A stretch of 64,000 nucleotides of DNA from Phaeodactylibacter xiamenensis (GCF_000759025.1 NZ_JPOS01000075.1:62001-126000), one strand, 5' to 3'. Counted from the first letter of the stretch, positions 28,101 to 36,670 are shown. A program made the numbers and translations. The notes: generated by a model from the letters alone, not told the origin.

Positions 28101-29227
28101 CGGGTACCTACACCCTGGTTGTTCTCAATACCCGCAACAGTTGCCAGAGTGAGGATGAGGTAGTCATTACCCAGGATATTGAAGCACCGGTAGCAGATGC
28201 CGGGCAGCCGCAGCAAATCGACTGCCTTAATCCCACCGCCACCCTGAACGGCACCGGGTCACAAACCGGGCCGGATATCACATATCAGTGGGCATTTGGT
28301 CAGCAAAGCAACTTAATCGGTGGCGATCTGAGCCTCTCAGTAGATACTGCTGGCCTGTACTTCCTGATCGTAACAAACGAAGACAATAATTGCCAAAGCG
28401 TAGCCACAGTAGAGGTTTCTGAAATCGCTGCTGCGCCCACCGCTCTGCTGACCACCGCTAATGGGCCTACCTGCTTCGGGCAGGGCAATGGCAGCATTCT
28501 CGTCAGTGGCGTGGAAGGTGGCACAAGCCCATACCTTTACAGCTTCAACGGGGAAGCCTTCGATCAGCAGGCTACATTTACCAATTTGGACGGAGGGGTT
28601 TACACCCTTATCGTTCAGGATGCGATTGGGTGTGAGTACGAGACGGAAGTAGTGCTGGAAGAAGGCAATGACCTCGATGTGGAAATCATTGAGCAGGATA
28701 TCAACGGGCAAATCCAGGTTGGCCTTGGCGAGGAAGTGCGGCTTACGGCGGATGTCAATATCCCGGAGGACGAAATCACCCGTTACCTGTGGCAAGGGGC
28801 CGACAGCCTTTCCTGCTATGACTGCCCGGTAACCTTTGTTACTCCTTCAGCTTCCGGCTTGTACCAGGTGCAAATCACTGACCTGAATGGCTGCACCGCG
28901 ACTGACCAGATACAGCTCATCCTGAATAAGCAGCGGCGGGTATACCTGCCCAACGTCTTTTCGCCCAACGGCGATGGCGCCAATGACATCTTCTTTGTGC
29001 AGACCGGACCGGAAGTGGTTAAGATTGAAGCCTTCGAAGTGTACAGCCGCTGGGGAGAGCCTGTCTTCACCGTTTTCAATGCTCCGCCGAACAATCCGGT
29101 CTACGGATGGGACGGACAATACCGGGGCGAGTTGCTGAACGGAGCGGTCTTCACCTGGTTTGCCAAGGTGGAGTATGTCGATGGCGTGGTGGAGCTGTTC
29201 CAGGGTGATGTGGTCCTGATGCGGTAA
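22172..29227 (+). CDS. Giant repeat adhesin-like surface protein, T9SS type B sorting domain (paralogue 2)
   Basis: 2351 aa. A signal peptide ends TPAVAQ. The N-terminus differs from the first paralogue: a proprotein-convertase P-domain-like fold (about 32-195; LEHTFIGDLSIRV), a calcium-type module (about 198-226; TNYDPTANFDDGTC), a CUB-like domain (228-335; LTIYDGPNTSSPIIGTF) and two Ig-like domains (338-490). About 18 repeats of the same kind as in paralogue 1 follow (to about 1756), then four DC-type Ig-like domains, one SprB-like repeat (NGPTCFGQGNGSILVSG) and a CHU_C domain (FSPNGDGANDIFF, EVYSRWGEPVF). The shared tail and different head suggest duplication followed by exchange of binding modules. 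Confidence 0.88.
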   Translation: MLNNYSTTAVCLIAMLLSGACLLLPVTPAVAQCTDPSISLPDENQPVANPSVSYCVNIPINPAITGNPIGFSMELEHTFIGDLSIRVNACGETLMLVTRPGGGSCNAGAPFGSSASVNGYFTFSEGGGPNPDNGLAFGGGNYGLSTDPCNVNTVNTFAQLAAACGSGPYTIELCITDHANVDVGFAGSIAPIFPGVPPTVCGCTDPLATNYDPTANFDDGTCIYPPGCGDFFYDSGGPGGQYSNQENTVTTICPDIPGDLVEVTFNVFDLEGPFDDLTIYDGPNTSSPIIGTFSNNSPGTVTSSHTSGCLTFVFDSDFSGTGNGWAAFVDCVQPCIPPPPPIVTPVQVCQGESAMLSAAACPGGTIRWYTSPTGGSPIASGPVYNTPVLNNNTTYYVACDIGDCASDRAAVPVTVVPPVTPSLIPIGPFCQGAPPLLLSNVQDGVLGTWSGTGVNAGTFTPSINGIFALTFTPSPGECALPAVLVVEVLQNPVPNITGPDAICDGNPEFLSVSGNFASYLWNTNDVTQTIPIFSPGTYSVTVTTQPGNCIGESSFTVGESPAPAPTISGDLQICPGESTTLTANGGFSSYEWSDGTTGNTLSVNTPGGVEVTVTDANGCEGIAVATVSEISLPDPQISGPSILCPNVEGVLAIANAAAYDSFTWSTNDNTGQITIPGPGTYSVTVANQGCSTTSTFTVAEDAAIPPSITGPLSFCDDGSTTLSVSPAYDSYSWSTGGSAQTEEVISGGNVGVTVTDANGCVAETSATVVENPLPNVQITGDDVICEEAFGVLNVVNGSAYTDIIWSNTETDPTIAISSAGTYSVTATDLNGCTGTATFEVEEVALPDASISGVTSYCTGTSTTLTASPAGLSYEWSNGATTQTAEITTPGTVFVTVTNASGCQSVASIGVTEVTELSPEIIGPTEFCEGASIFLVGQGGFAAYEWSDNTPTQELEVTAGGTYTLTVTDANGCTGTASYVVTENPLPEVPITGELSFCEGTSTSLSGPAGMADYEWTGNESGQSLDVTAPGTYSLMVTDNNGCQNTASVTVTENPLPAPEIIGELAFCADTSSVLALSEAYESYEWSTGSTAPLVTVADSDVVSVTVTDANGCENSTSQTVTAQPLPEFNITGTLTFCDGEAVVLGVDSTFESYQWSTGATTDSTTVSEPGEVSLTVTDANGCSSTNAVSLTENALPEPEITGESFFCAGDSIALQATAGFESYSWNDGSDNNSLIVSTQGPSTVTVTDANGCQGEASFFVDEISLPVPQINGVPAFCPGESTTLSASSIFASYAWSTGDTTGTTAVANPGNVTLTVTNAQGCVGTTTIETSEYATSIPQIDGAPNFCPGTSTTLTAEAGFENYQWSNNTGTPEVEVTAPGTIEVTVTDANGCITSNSIEVGVYSVLAPDIQGPAGFCTDTTATLSAGAGYAAYAWSTGSSAESITIDSGGVYRVTVTDVNGCISQDNYQLLEYNLPAVAIGGSASFCPGGFATLNAGADYAAYEWSTGSSASSIEVDQEGLYTLTVTDDNGCTNTASLQVSQQEELSPVISGPLQFCPGTETQLSAGAGYTVYEWQDGAQTSGITVTEPGSYSVYVEDASGCSGTASVDVSLFPEPVVSIDAPQGFCVDASTTLTANGASLSSFEWEDGSFDPERTVTEAGTYTVFATDVNGCMDTASYDIITFPLPDFEVEGTPYFCAGSSTVLQASEPFAAYEWNGSAGDSTLTVSTAGLFVLEVVDTNGCQNQASLQVEAIPLPVADPGMPDTLTCTVESVAIGGNGTSTGPAFVYEWTGPGINAQTAVVPSPTVSTAGTYELIVTDTIHGCVSEPGLAEVPLSNDVPVVSLAVNDTLDCATTSLVIDGSASSSWPALIYQWEDLSGTVLATNTDQLPTEDPGFYVLLLEDLETGCAERDTIQVIQDIETPTSEAGLTQRLDCAITSVSLSAAGSTQGEEIQYTWQNENGFTVATSDSVMVNTPGTYTLVVLNTRNSCQSEDEVVITQDIEAPVADAGQPQQIDCLNPTATLNGTGSQTGPDITYQWAFGQQSNLIGGDLSLSVDTAGLYFLIVTNEDNNCQSVATVEVSEIAAAPTALLTTANGPTCFGQGNGSILVSGVEGGTSPYLYSFNGEAFDQQATFTNLDGGVYTLIVQDAIGCEYETEVVLEEGNDLDVEIIEQDINGQIQVGLGEEVRLTADVNIPEDEITRYLWQGADSLSCYDCPVTFVTPSASGLYQVQITDLNGCTATDQIQLILNKQRRVYLPNVFSPNGDGANDIFFVQTGPEVVKIEAFEVYSRWGEPVFTVFNAPPNNPVYGWDGQYRGELLNGAVFTWFAKVEYVDGVVELFQGDVVLMR

Positions 29228-29235
29228 TACGGTTT

Positions 29236-30684
29236 TCAGGGCTCCAGTTCAGCTATTTTTTGCTGCAGCCACGCCTTGTTGAAGACCGCCCCCGCCTCCC
29301 GGGTATCTTTCTGCAGGCGCTGCCATTCCTTGTGGTAGCGCCTGTTGTTGTAATAACCTTTATTTTCACGAAGGACCGCTGCCCGCCGCGTCAGTTTGAA
29401 GAGGTTGTAATACCCCTGCCGCCGCCCGTCTGCCATCAGCTTGTTGCGGACGAGGTATTGGCGGAAGGAGTCCACGAGTGCGTACAGCGCGCTGTATTCT
29501 TCAAGGTCGTAATAAGTCCGCAGCAGCAGAGCCTTAGCGCCAAGGCTGTACCTTAGGTCGCTGTATTCCACCCGGGTGAGTAATGCGAGGACCTTGTCGT
29601 ACTCCTTTGCTGCATAATGATAGGAGGCCAGGTTAAACCGGTAGGCATTGTCCCGGGCACCTTCAGGCAGCAATTCGCGGTAGTCCTCGATAAAATGGTA
29701 CACCCAATCCAGAGCGTTGAGGCGCAGAGCGGTGGTGACGATGTTTTTGTAATGCCATTCCGACAACTGCCCGTCCTCCAGCAAGAGCCCCCTGTCCAAC
29801 TGCACCTGGTACAACTGGAAAATTTCCTGCAAAAACTTAGCCTCTCCAGTATTGATTTTTTGAATACAGTAATTCTGAAGGTAATTGTAAATATTTTTCA
29901 GCTCTTCGTCCGGGAGGTCTTCCTGTTGGCAGCTCAGGTGGTGTAGCACGCCGTAGTAGTAGTCCTCTCCGGCTTTGGTAATCATTTGATAAAGCTGGTA
30001 GTAAATATTGATGGCTGGTATGGACTGATATCTTTCCGGATCTTCTTCTACTTGTTGCAGCGCCACCGCAACCATAGCGTCCTGATAGGCGACCTTGAGT
30101 ATCCGTTCCCGTACCGCCATTTCGCAGGCATCCCTCAGCTTTACCGACAAAAAATAGTGATTCAGGTAGAATTGCTTGTCCTGCAGGCTGCTGTCCCGGC
30201 GGCGTTCTGCAACGGTCGTGAAGAAGTAATCTGACTCTGTTGCCAGCTGAAACCGATGATAGTACCAGTCTGCATCGCGCTCCCGCTGTTGTGCGGCATT
30301 GGCTTCCGATTTGGAAAGGGCTTTCTCAAACCATCGAAGTTGCTGCCGTTGCCGGAGCTGCCCCAGCAAAAACGGGGTGCGGGCTTCAGGTTTTTCGAGG
30401 AAGCCCTCAATTTCCAGGAATAGTTCCAGCAGCCGTACGGTGTAGGTGAAAATAACTGCTAACTTAGGCTGATCGTGAGGCGTGCCCGGGAAGAGGGCCT
30501 GGAAAAGCTTTTCGCGCTCACATCGTTCCTCCGTGAAGTCAGGATAAGCCGCGCTGAGGTACTGTACGAGCAGGCGTACCCCATCGTGCTTATTATGGTA
30601 GGGTGATTCCGCAAATTCCCGGAAACGGGTCATCTCCCGCCGGGACAGGCTTTGGAGCAGCTGAATGAGTTTATGTTTATGCAT
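29236..30684 (-). CDS. Helical-repeat (TPR-like) hypothetical protein
   Basis: 482 aa, almost all helical, with no signal peptide. It begins MHKHKLIQLLQSLSRREMTRF, then EFAESPYHNKHDGVRLLVQYL. The C-terminal two thirds have TPR-like helix pairs (YRFNLASYHYAAKEYDKVLALLTRVEY, written here in outline, then ALLLRTYYDLEEYSALYALVDSF). Similar uncharacterised proteins are common in Saprospiria-type genomes, and no function is known to me. It is convergent with the second adhesin gene (8-base gap) and divergent from the 1900-aa surface protein. A role in assembling these surface proteins is a guess from position. Confidence 0.75.
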   Translation of the reverse strand: MHKHKLIQLLQSLSRREMTRFREFAESPYHNKHDGVRLLVQYLSAAYPDFTEERCEREKLFQALFPGTPHDQPKLAVIFTYTVRLLELFLEIEGFLEKPEARTPFLLGQLRQRQQLRWFEKALSKSEANAAQQRERDADWYYHRFQLATESDYFFTTVAERRRDSSLQDKQFYLNHYFLSVKLRDACEMAVRERILKVAYQDAMVAVALQQVEEDPERYQSIPAINIYYQLYQMITKAGEDYYYGVLHHLSCQQEDLPDEELKNIYNYLQNYCIQKINTGEAKFLQEIFQLYQVQLDRGLLLEDGQLSEWHYKNIVTTALRLNALDWVYHFIEDYRELLPEGARDNAYRFNLASYHYAAKEYDKVLALLTRVEYSDLRYSLGAKALLLRTYYDLEEYSALYALVDSFRQYLVRNKLMADGRRQGYYNLFKLTRRAAVLRENKGYYNNRRYHKEWQRLQKDTREAGAVFNKAWLQQKIAELEP

Positions 30685-30817
30685 GCACTAAAGATAAAAA
30701 ATCCAAAAATGCATGGCTTTATTTTTGGGTTAATTGTTTGTTTTAAAAGGCTTTAGGGGTTGGATAAGTGAAATTTTGCAGATTAAAAAATCCAAAAAAA
30801 GACCAAAAATGTACTTG

Positions 30818-30845
30818 TTGCCCGGCAGGAGGTTTGTCATTTTTG
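30818..30845 (+). promoter_or_regulatory. Promoter of the 1900-aa surface protein gene
   Basis: TTG (30818-30820) is followed after 17 bases by CATTTTTG (30838-30845), one mismatch from TAnnTTTG, about 47 bases before the ATG. The same gap has two copies of an A-rich sequence (TAAAAAATCCAAAAA) at about 30693 and 30784, which may be protein-binding sites or chance low complexity. Confidence 0.45.
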
Positions 30846-30892
30846 TATTGTGATCGAATCCAATCAACGGACCTCAGCGAAACTCATTTAAG

Positions 30893-33800
30893 ATGAACCG
30901 AATCCTTCAATCCATGAACGCAAAGTACTTTTACCTGCTACCGCTGCTGTTTAGCGCACTCAGCCTGCCTGCACAGCAGGCTTGTCTAGATTTTGAAGAT
31001 TTCCCCGCAGGCCCTGCCTTTGGCCCGGTTTTAAACAATACGCCCGGCGATACACTCTTTGAACAAGACGGGCTGATCGCCATTGCCCGCAAAATTGAGT
31101 ACCTCAATGGCAACACCGGCTTCGGCAATGCCGCCATTGAAGGGGCAAACGTGAACTGGCTGGACGGGAATTTCCTGTTCATGGGCAATAATGCCCTGGA
31201 GTTGCAATACCCGAACGGCGTGCAGCAAGTTTGCTTCGATTTCTTTGATGGGGGAGGAGAAGAGAATTTTTCTGTCAACGGCAGCGATGTGGCCGTGCTC
31301 ACAGGCTTCCCGGATATTGCCGGTATGGACTTTCCGGGGGTAGAGGTCACCGTTACCCTCGACAGTAGCAGCAACAATACCTTCCTTTCTGCGGGGACCG
31401 TTTGTATTACCGGCGAGGTCTTTAGCCTGCTCGTGGGAGGGCAGGAATTTGGGGTGGACAATGTCTGCGCCACTCCTTTTGATAACCCGAATACCGGTGA
31501 TTGCCTGGCGTTCGAAATGATGGATACCATGGGCTATGGTGCTCAGGCGGGGACGCCGCCCGGCACGATATTTTATACTGAATCTGATGTGGCAATGCGT
31601 CTCGCTCCTGTTCAAACCCTGTTCTGGAGCAGCGTGTACGGCGATTTGCGGGTCCGTCAGGCTGCTGACTTTCCGGATTTCACCCAAGCCTCCGGGCAGT
31701 TCCTCGAATTTGCCAGTATTAACTCCATCTACGATTTTACCGCCTACTCTGAGCTGGTGGAGCAGGTTACAGTCGATTACTACTATGCTCCCGATGGCGA
31801 TGGGACCATCAATTTTGCGGCTAACGGTGCGGCCCTGCTGATTCAGTTTGTTCTGGAGCCCGGGTTTTATCCACTGGCTCCCGGCGTGACGCTGGAAGTG
31901 GTGCCTGACAACAACATCAACAGTTCCGGGCAACTGATTTTCGAGGGCAATGTCCAAAGCCTGCTCATTGGTGGCGTTTCCGGGCTGCATATTGATAATG
32001 TCTGCATTAATCCACCGCCGCCCTGCGCCCTTCAGGAGCTGATTGTTCAAGCCGGTGATTGTAATCCCAACGGTGTTTTTGAAGTCACCATTGATATTGA
32101 ATACGATGGGCTGCCCACGGATACCCTTCAGTTGTTTACCAATGGCAACTACCAGCTGTATGCCGCAGGTGATTTTCCAATAACGCTAAGCCCGTTCATA
32201 GCCCCAACTGATGAAATCGAGTTCAAGGTCTCGGCTTTTGGTCAGCCTGATTGTTTTCTGACGAAGGTGCTGCCTGCACAAGATTGCGGCGCGGATTGCA
32301 CGCTGGAAGGCATTGTGATGGAGGGCGGCGTTCAGTGTTTCCCCGGCGAAGATATTTACACGATCATCCTGGTTGTCGAAGGGGCGCAGGAGGGGGATAC
32401 CCTGACCGTTTCAGCTCAGGAAACCAACTACCTGGAAACCCTGATCTACAATGGCCAGCAGTTGGTGCTTGATCTGCCAGTGCCCGCTGAGCAGTTTGAA
32501 GTCCTAAACATCTGTGATTTTAACGGAAACGCTGATTGCTGCAAGGAAATCAGCTACGATGTAGGCTGCGCAGACTGTGTTTTTGACCACCTCAGCATCG
32601 GCTTTCTACCCTGCGATGGGGACTCCCTCTTTTACTTCGAGCTCGGCTTTGACGCTCTTGGCAACCTCCCAAGTGAATCCTTTAAAGTAGAAACCTCCAA
32701 CGGGTTCCTGGAAACCTATGCCTATGCCGACCTGCCCGTAACGGTAGGCCCGGTGCTGGGGTACGGTGAGCCCGTAACAGTTTGGGTGTACGACACCGAA
32801 GGTGACTGCGGGGCTTCCCAAACGATCATCACGCCGGACTGTGCAGATGGCTGTGTGCTGGAGGGATTCAATTTACTGGTCCCGGCTGCCGGGTGCAACA
32901 ACGATGGCACCTACAACATCCCGATGACCATTGATAATGCTCAAAACGGTGATGTACTGCAAGTGACTTCCCTGGCGACCGGCTATTCAGAAACATTGAC
33001 TTATGGTGAGCCCTCACCATTCACCTTACAGCTATCAGGCTGGCCCTCCCCCGGGTCTGGAACAGATAGCTTGTCGATTTGCTTTGCCAATCAGCCGGAC
33101 TGCTGCGCCTATGTTGACTTTGAAGTGCCTTGTGACCCGGTAGACTGCGGTTTGGAAGCGGTAGTAGAGGTGATTGATTGTCAGCCCAATGGAGTGCTTA
33201 CTTTTTCCGTGACCACTTCGAATGCCAACCCTAACGGCGGGCCATTCGTGATGATCAGAATCGGAAATACTTTCTCGTATGGCCTGGTGGGCGTCAACAC
33301 TACTGTAGAGGTAGGGCCGTTCATTAATCCTGGTACCGATGAGATTATGGTTTTGGTCGAGCAATGGGCTAATCAGTCGCCCAATAGTGTTTTCTGTGAA
33401 GTCGAAGTGCCGGTAGACGTGAGCGGTTGCAACCCCGACTGTGATATTCCTGCTTTCAATGTCTTCGCGGAAGGCTGTACCGGCATTTTTGGCAGCTATT
33501 CAGCATTTATAGGCCTGGACGAAGCCGCGCTTGATGGAGCCCCTATAGATATTTATGTGAACGGAGACCTTCGCTGGAGCGAATACACCGGAGGAGACCT
33601 CAACCTTGATATTTGGGCCATCAACCCGGGAGACGTGCAGGATGTGATCTCCATTTGTTATACTGAAAACCCGGAGTGCTGTATTTCCAAAGGAGTGGAT
33701 GCTATTCCCTGCTACTGCTCAGATATCCTGAATATTGTGGCAGAAGCTACGCCTTGTGACGGGGACAGCTACTATGTGGAGCTTGATTTAGTCGCCTCTG

Positions 33801-36595
33801 ACTTTGGAGATATTTTTATTCTTGAAGTAGACGGTGCGTTTTACGGATCCTATACTTTTTCAGAATTGCCACTGACTATAGGGCCATTTGAAGGGAATGG
33901 AGCACCCCTGAACCTATTTGCTTATCCGGATGGGGATTGTGAGCCTGCGGAAACAATTATAGAAACCCCATTTTGCAATCCGGGATGCGACATCCAAGCC
34001 GTATTTGCCGATGCAACAGACTGTAATGACGACGGGGAATACAACCTTGTCCTCGACCTGGAATACAGCGGGGTGCCTACCAGTTTCGAAGTATCCATAC
34101 CCGGGCTGGGCTACAGCGAGGTATACGGGCTCAACGACTTCCCGGTGACCATCCCGGGGCTGCCCGGCGATGGAGCAACCTATCAGGTGAATATCGGGGC
34201 GACGGACTGCAACGCCTTCACAGAAAAGCTTTTCGATGCGCCGGCCTGCAATGTAGGCTGCATCTTCAACAACGTCATCGCCGAGCCTCATCCCTGCGAG
34301 GACGGCACCTTCCTCGTTGACATCGAAGTGCAGGTCAATGATCCCGGTGACCTGGGCTACTTCATATTCGCGGACGGGGAAATTTTTGGTCCATTTGACT
34401 ACAGCGAGCCTTTCGTGACCCTCGGTCCCTTTGCCGGAGACGGGGTGACGGTCTACGATTTCCTCATCCTCGATTTTGCCAATCCCACCTGCTTTGGTTA
34501 TGTGGAGGTCGGGCCAAAATCCTGTGATAACGGTGGCGATTGCCAAATCCTTGAGCTTGCCGCAACGCCCCAGGATTGCAATGGGGATGGCACTTATGAT
34601 TTACTGGTAGATATTGCGGTCGAAGAACCGCAGAACGATTTACTGTTTTGGTTCTACCTCAATGGCGACTATATCGGGCAAAGCACGCTTGCCGCCCTGC
34701 CGGGAGAGCTGATTAACCTGGAGCTGGTCAATACAGAAGAAGTCACTTTCAAAGCCTGCATTTTTGATCAGCCGGATTGCTGCAAGGAAGTCGTTTATAC
34801 CCAGCCAAACTGCCAGGGCGACGCCTGTCTGATCGGGGATGTAACGGCTGATTTTGCCTTCTGCGATGAAGAAGGCTTTTATATGGAGCTCGATTTCGTG
34901 TCGGGCAATCAACCGGAGAACGGGCTCTACAAGATCTTCGGTAATGGCGAAATCTATGATACCCTCAGCTACGGCGATGAGCGCCCGGTAGTGGTGGGCC
35001 CGTTTGACCCGTTCACGGACAATATTTATGAATTGATTGTGGAAGACCTGAGCGGAGGAGACTGCAGTGGTTTTACCGAGTTTGTCGCTTTTGACTGCCC
35101 GCCGGATACCTCTTCGTGCTTAGACTTCGAACCCTTCGCAGGTTTCCAGAGCCCGCCCGGTGACGGGACCGGTGAGCTGCAGGAGGTGGGCACACAGGGT
35201 GGGGTATTCTTTGGCTATTCCCTGGGTGATTTCTGCCTGTGTTCCATGGAGGTTGTCGATTCAGAAGACTTGAACTTCTTCGATCCGGCAGAGGGGCAGG
35301 TCGTCGAGTTCACGGATGCGGAGCTGTACTTCGAATTCCCGGAACCCGCAGGTGAGGTCTCCTTTGACTATTCCACACAGGAAACGGAGGTTTACCTGAC
35401 GGAGGACGACTTCAATGTGCTGACCTTGCTCGATACCCTTACGGCCAATACCCTCGTTACCCTGCCGAATGGCAATACCATTAAGCGCATACCGTACGCC
35501 AATACCAATAACTTTTCGGAGGCTTCCCGGATCGTGATTACTGGCGAAGTGACGGTCATGAGAATTCTGGGCACCGGCTTCCTGGATAACCTCTGCTGGT
35601 CTCCGGCTATAGAAGAAGTCTGGCCCGGCGATGCCAATGCCGACAACCTGGCCCACCATATTGACCTGCTTTCGATCGGGTTAGGCTATGGCGTATCTGG
35701 CCCGGCGAGAGTGGATCAGGATAACTCCTGGAGCCCCACCGTATCCATGAATTGGGACAGCACTTTTGCTGATGGCACCAACTACAAGCATGCGGATTGC
35801 AACGGCGATGGGATCATTGATGAGGCCGACCGTATGGTCCTGATGGATAACTATGGCTTATCGCACGGTGTGCCCGAGCCGGTTACGGAGCTGCCAGGCA
35901 CTGACCTGGACCCACCGGCATTCATTAATTTCCCGGCGGACCAGCCCAGTGGTGCGACCTTCCAGGCCCCCATCCTCATTGGTTCAGCCAATACGCCTGT
36001 GCAGAATGCTTACGGTGTAGCCTTTACCGTGCAGTTTGACCCCGAGGTCATCAACCCCGATGAGATCGAAGTGGTGTACCCCACAAGCTGGTTTGGCGAG
36101 CCCGGGGTCAACACCCTCACCGTTGATAAAGTCTACCCGGATGGGCGTATTGAGATTGCCATGACCCGGATTGACCAGAACAACGTCTCCGGGCACGGGC
36201 AGGTCGCCTACATCATTGGAATAATCGATGATATTGCCGGGCTTACGGAATCGGAAGTATCTGTAGAGAAAACCTTCTGTATCGACCTGGAAGAGAACCG
36301 CCTGCCAATTCAGGGGCAGGAAACCATCTTTAAGGTTGTTTCCAATGAAGAGGCAGACTCCGGAAGTGGCGTATTCACCCTCTTCCCGAACCCGGCAACC
36401 GATTGGGTCAACATCGTCAGCCCCCACGGGTTTGAAGCCGATCAGATACAACTGCTCAATATGAACGGGCAGGAGCTGCCGGTGCAGGTGGAAGACAACC
36501 GGCGCCTGTCGCTGGCGAATCTGCCATCGGGCGTTTACCTGGTCCGGATCACTACCGGGCGGAGTATTGTCCACAAGCGGGTCGTCAAGGAATAG
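30893..36595 (+). CDS. Large Cys-rich modular surface protein with dockerin-like, cohesin-like and T9SS type A domains
   Basis: 1900 aa. The signal peptide ends SLPAQQ; a second ATG at 30914 (MNAKYFYLLP) is an alternative start. Two related beta domains each open with C-L-x-F-E and end with DNVC (31-190, 203-375). Then come 11 Cys-rich repeats of about 85-115 residues (377-1404), which open like CDIQAVFADATDC and carry middle motifs such as LPVTVGPF. A third CLDFE domain (1408-1572) follows, then a dockerin-like pair of calcium loops (GDANADNLAHHIDLL, DCNGDGIIDEADRMVLMDNY; 1576-1665), a cohesin-like beta domain (1675-1810; YGVAFTVQFDPEVINPDEI) and a sorting domain (LFPNPATDWVNI, ending VHKRVVKE). 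No catalytic domain is seen. Dockerin and cohesin calls rest on motif resemblance. Confidence 0.82.
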   Translation: MNRILQSMNAKYFYLLPLLFSALSLPAQQACLDFEDFPAGPAFGPVLNNTPGDTLFEQDGLIAIARKIEYLNGNTGFGNAAIEGANVNWLDGNFLFMGNNALELQYPNGVQQVCFDFFDGGGEENFSVNGSDVAVLTGFPDIAGMDFPGVEVTVTLDSSSNNTFLSAGTVCITGEVFSLLVGGQEFGVDNVCATPFDNPNTGDCLAFEMMDTMGYGAQAGTPPGTIFYTESDVAMRLAPVQTLFWSSVYGDLRVRQAADFPDFTQASGQFLEFASINSIYDFTAYSELVEQVTVDYYYAPDGDGTINFAANGAALLIQFVLEPGFYPLAPGVTLEVVPDNNINSSGQLIFEGNVQSLLIGGVSGLHIDNVCINPPPPCALQELIVQAGDCNPNGVFEVTIDIEYDGLPTDTLQLFTNGNYQLYAAGDFPITLSPFIAPTDEIEFKVSAFGQPDCFLTKVLPAQDCGADCTLEGIVMEGGVQCFPGEDIYTIILVVEGAQEGDTLTVSAQETNYLETLIYNGQQLVLDLPVPAEQFEVLNICDFNGNADCCKEISYDVGCADCVFDHLSIGFLPCDGDSLFYFELGFDALGNLPSESFKVETSNGFLETYAYADLPVTVGPVLGYGEPVTVWVYDTEGDCGASQTIITPDCADGCVLEGFNLLVPAAGCNNDGTYNIPMTIDNAQNGDVLQVTSLATGYSETLTYGEPSPFTLQLSGWPSPGSGTDSLSICFANQPDCCAYVDFEVPCDPVDCGLEAVVEVIDCQPNGVLTFSVTTSNANPNGGPFVMIRIGNTFSYGLVGVNTTVEVGPFINPGTDEIMVLVEQWANQSPNSVFCEVEVPVDVSGCNPDCDIPAFNVFAEGCTGIFGSYSAFIGLDEAALDGAPIDIYVNGDLRWSEYTGGDLNLDIWAINPGDVQDVISICYTENPECCISKGVDAIPCYCSDILNIVAEATPCDGDSYYVELDLVASDFGDIFILEVDGAFYGSYTFSELPLTIGPFEGNGAPLNLFAYPDGDCEPAETIIETPFCNPGCDIQAVFADATDCNDDGEYNLVLDLEYSGVPTSFEVSIPGLGYSEVYGLNDFPVTIPGLPGDGATYQVNIGATDCNAFTEKLFDAPACNVGCIFNNVIAEPHPCEDGTFLVDIEVQVNDPGDLGYFIFADGEIFGPFDYSEPFVTLGPFAGDGVTVYDFLILDFANPTCFGYVEVGPKSCDNGGDCQILELAATPQDCNGDGTYDLLVDIAVEEPQNDLLFWFYLNGDYIGQSTLAALPGELINLELVNTEEVTFKACIFDQPDCCKEVVYTQPNCQGDACLIGDVTADFAFCDEEGFYMELDFVSGNQPENGLYKIFGNGEIYDTLSYGDERPVVVGPFDPFTDNIYELIVEDLSGGDCSGFTEFVAFDCPPDTSSCLDFEPFAGFQSPPGDGTGELQEVGTQGGVFFGYSLGDFCLCSMEVVDSEDLNFFDPAEGQVVEFTDAELYFEFPEPAGEVSFDYSTQETEVYLTEDDFNVLTLLDTLTANTLVTLPNGNTIKRIPYANTNNFSEASRIVITGEVTVMRILGTGFLDNLCWSPAIEEVWPGDANADNLAHHIDLLSIGLGYGVSGPARVDQDNSWSPTVSMNWDSTFADGTNYKHADCNGDGIIDEADRMVLMDNYGLSHGVPEPVTELPGTDLDPPAFINFPADQPSGATFQAPILIGSANTPVQNAYGVAFTVQFDPEVINPDEIEVVYPTSWFGEPGVNTLTVDKVYPDGRIEIAMTRIDQNNVSGHGQVAYIIGIIDDIAGLTESEVSVEKTFCIDLEENRLPIQGQETIFKVVSNEEADSGSGVFTLFPNPATDWVNIVSPHGFEADQIQLLNMNGQELPVQVEDNRRLSLANLPSGVYLVRITTGRSIVHKRVVKE

Positions 36596-36611
36596 AGGCA
36601 GCCGGGGTTAG

Positions 36612-36640
36612 GCACCGGGTGCAGGCATTGTGCCCGGTGC
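36612..36640 (+). terminator. Hairpin after the 1900-aa protein gene
   Basis: GCACCGGG and CCCGGTGC (8 bp) pair around a 13-base loop, 17 bases after the stop codon. The following TTAATT is weakly T-rich. Confidence 0.55.
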
Positions 36641-36670
36641 TTAATTCAACCTTACCCTTCAACCGAGTTT

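Noticed and set aside
31031-32050. 339-codon minus-strand ORF inside the 1900-aa protein gene
   Set aside because: The plus-strand frame has signal peptide and domain repeats; the antisense frame has no such order.
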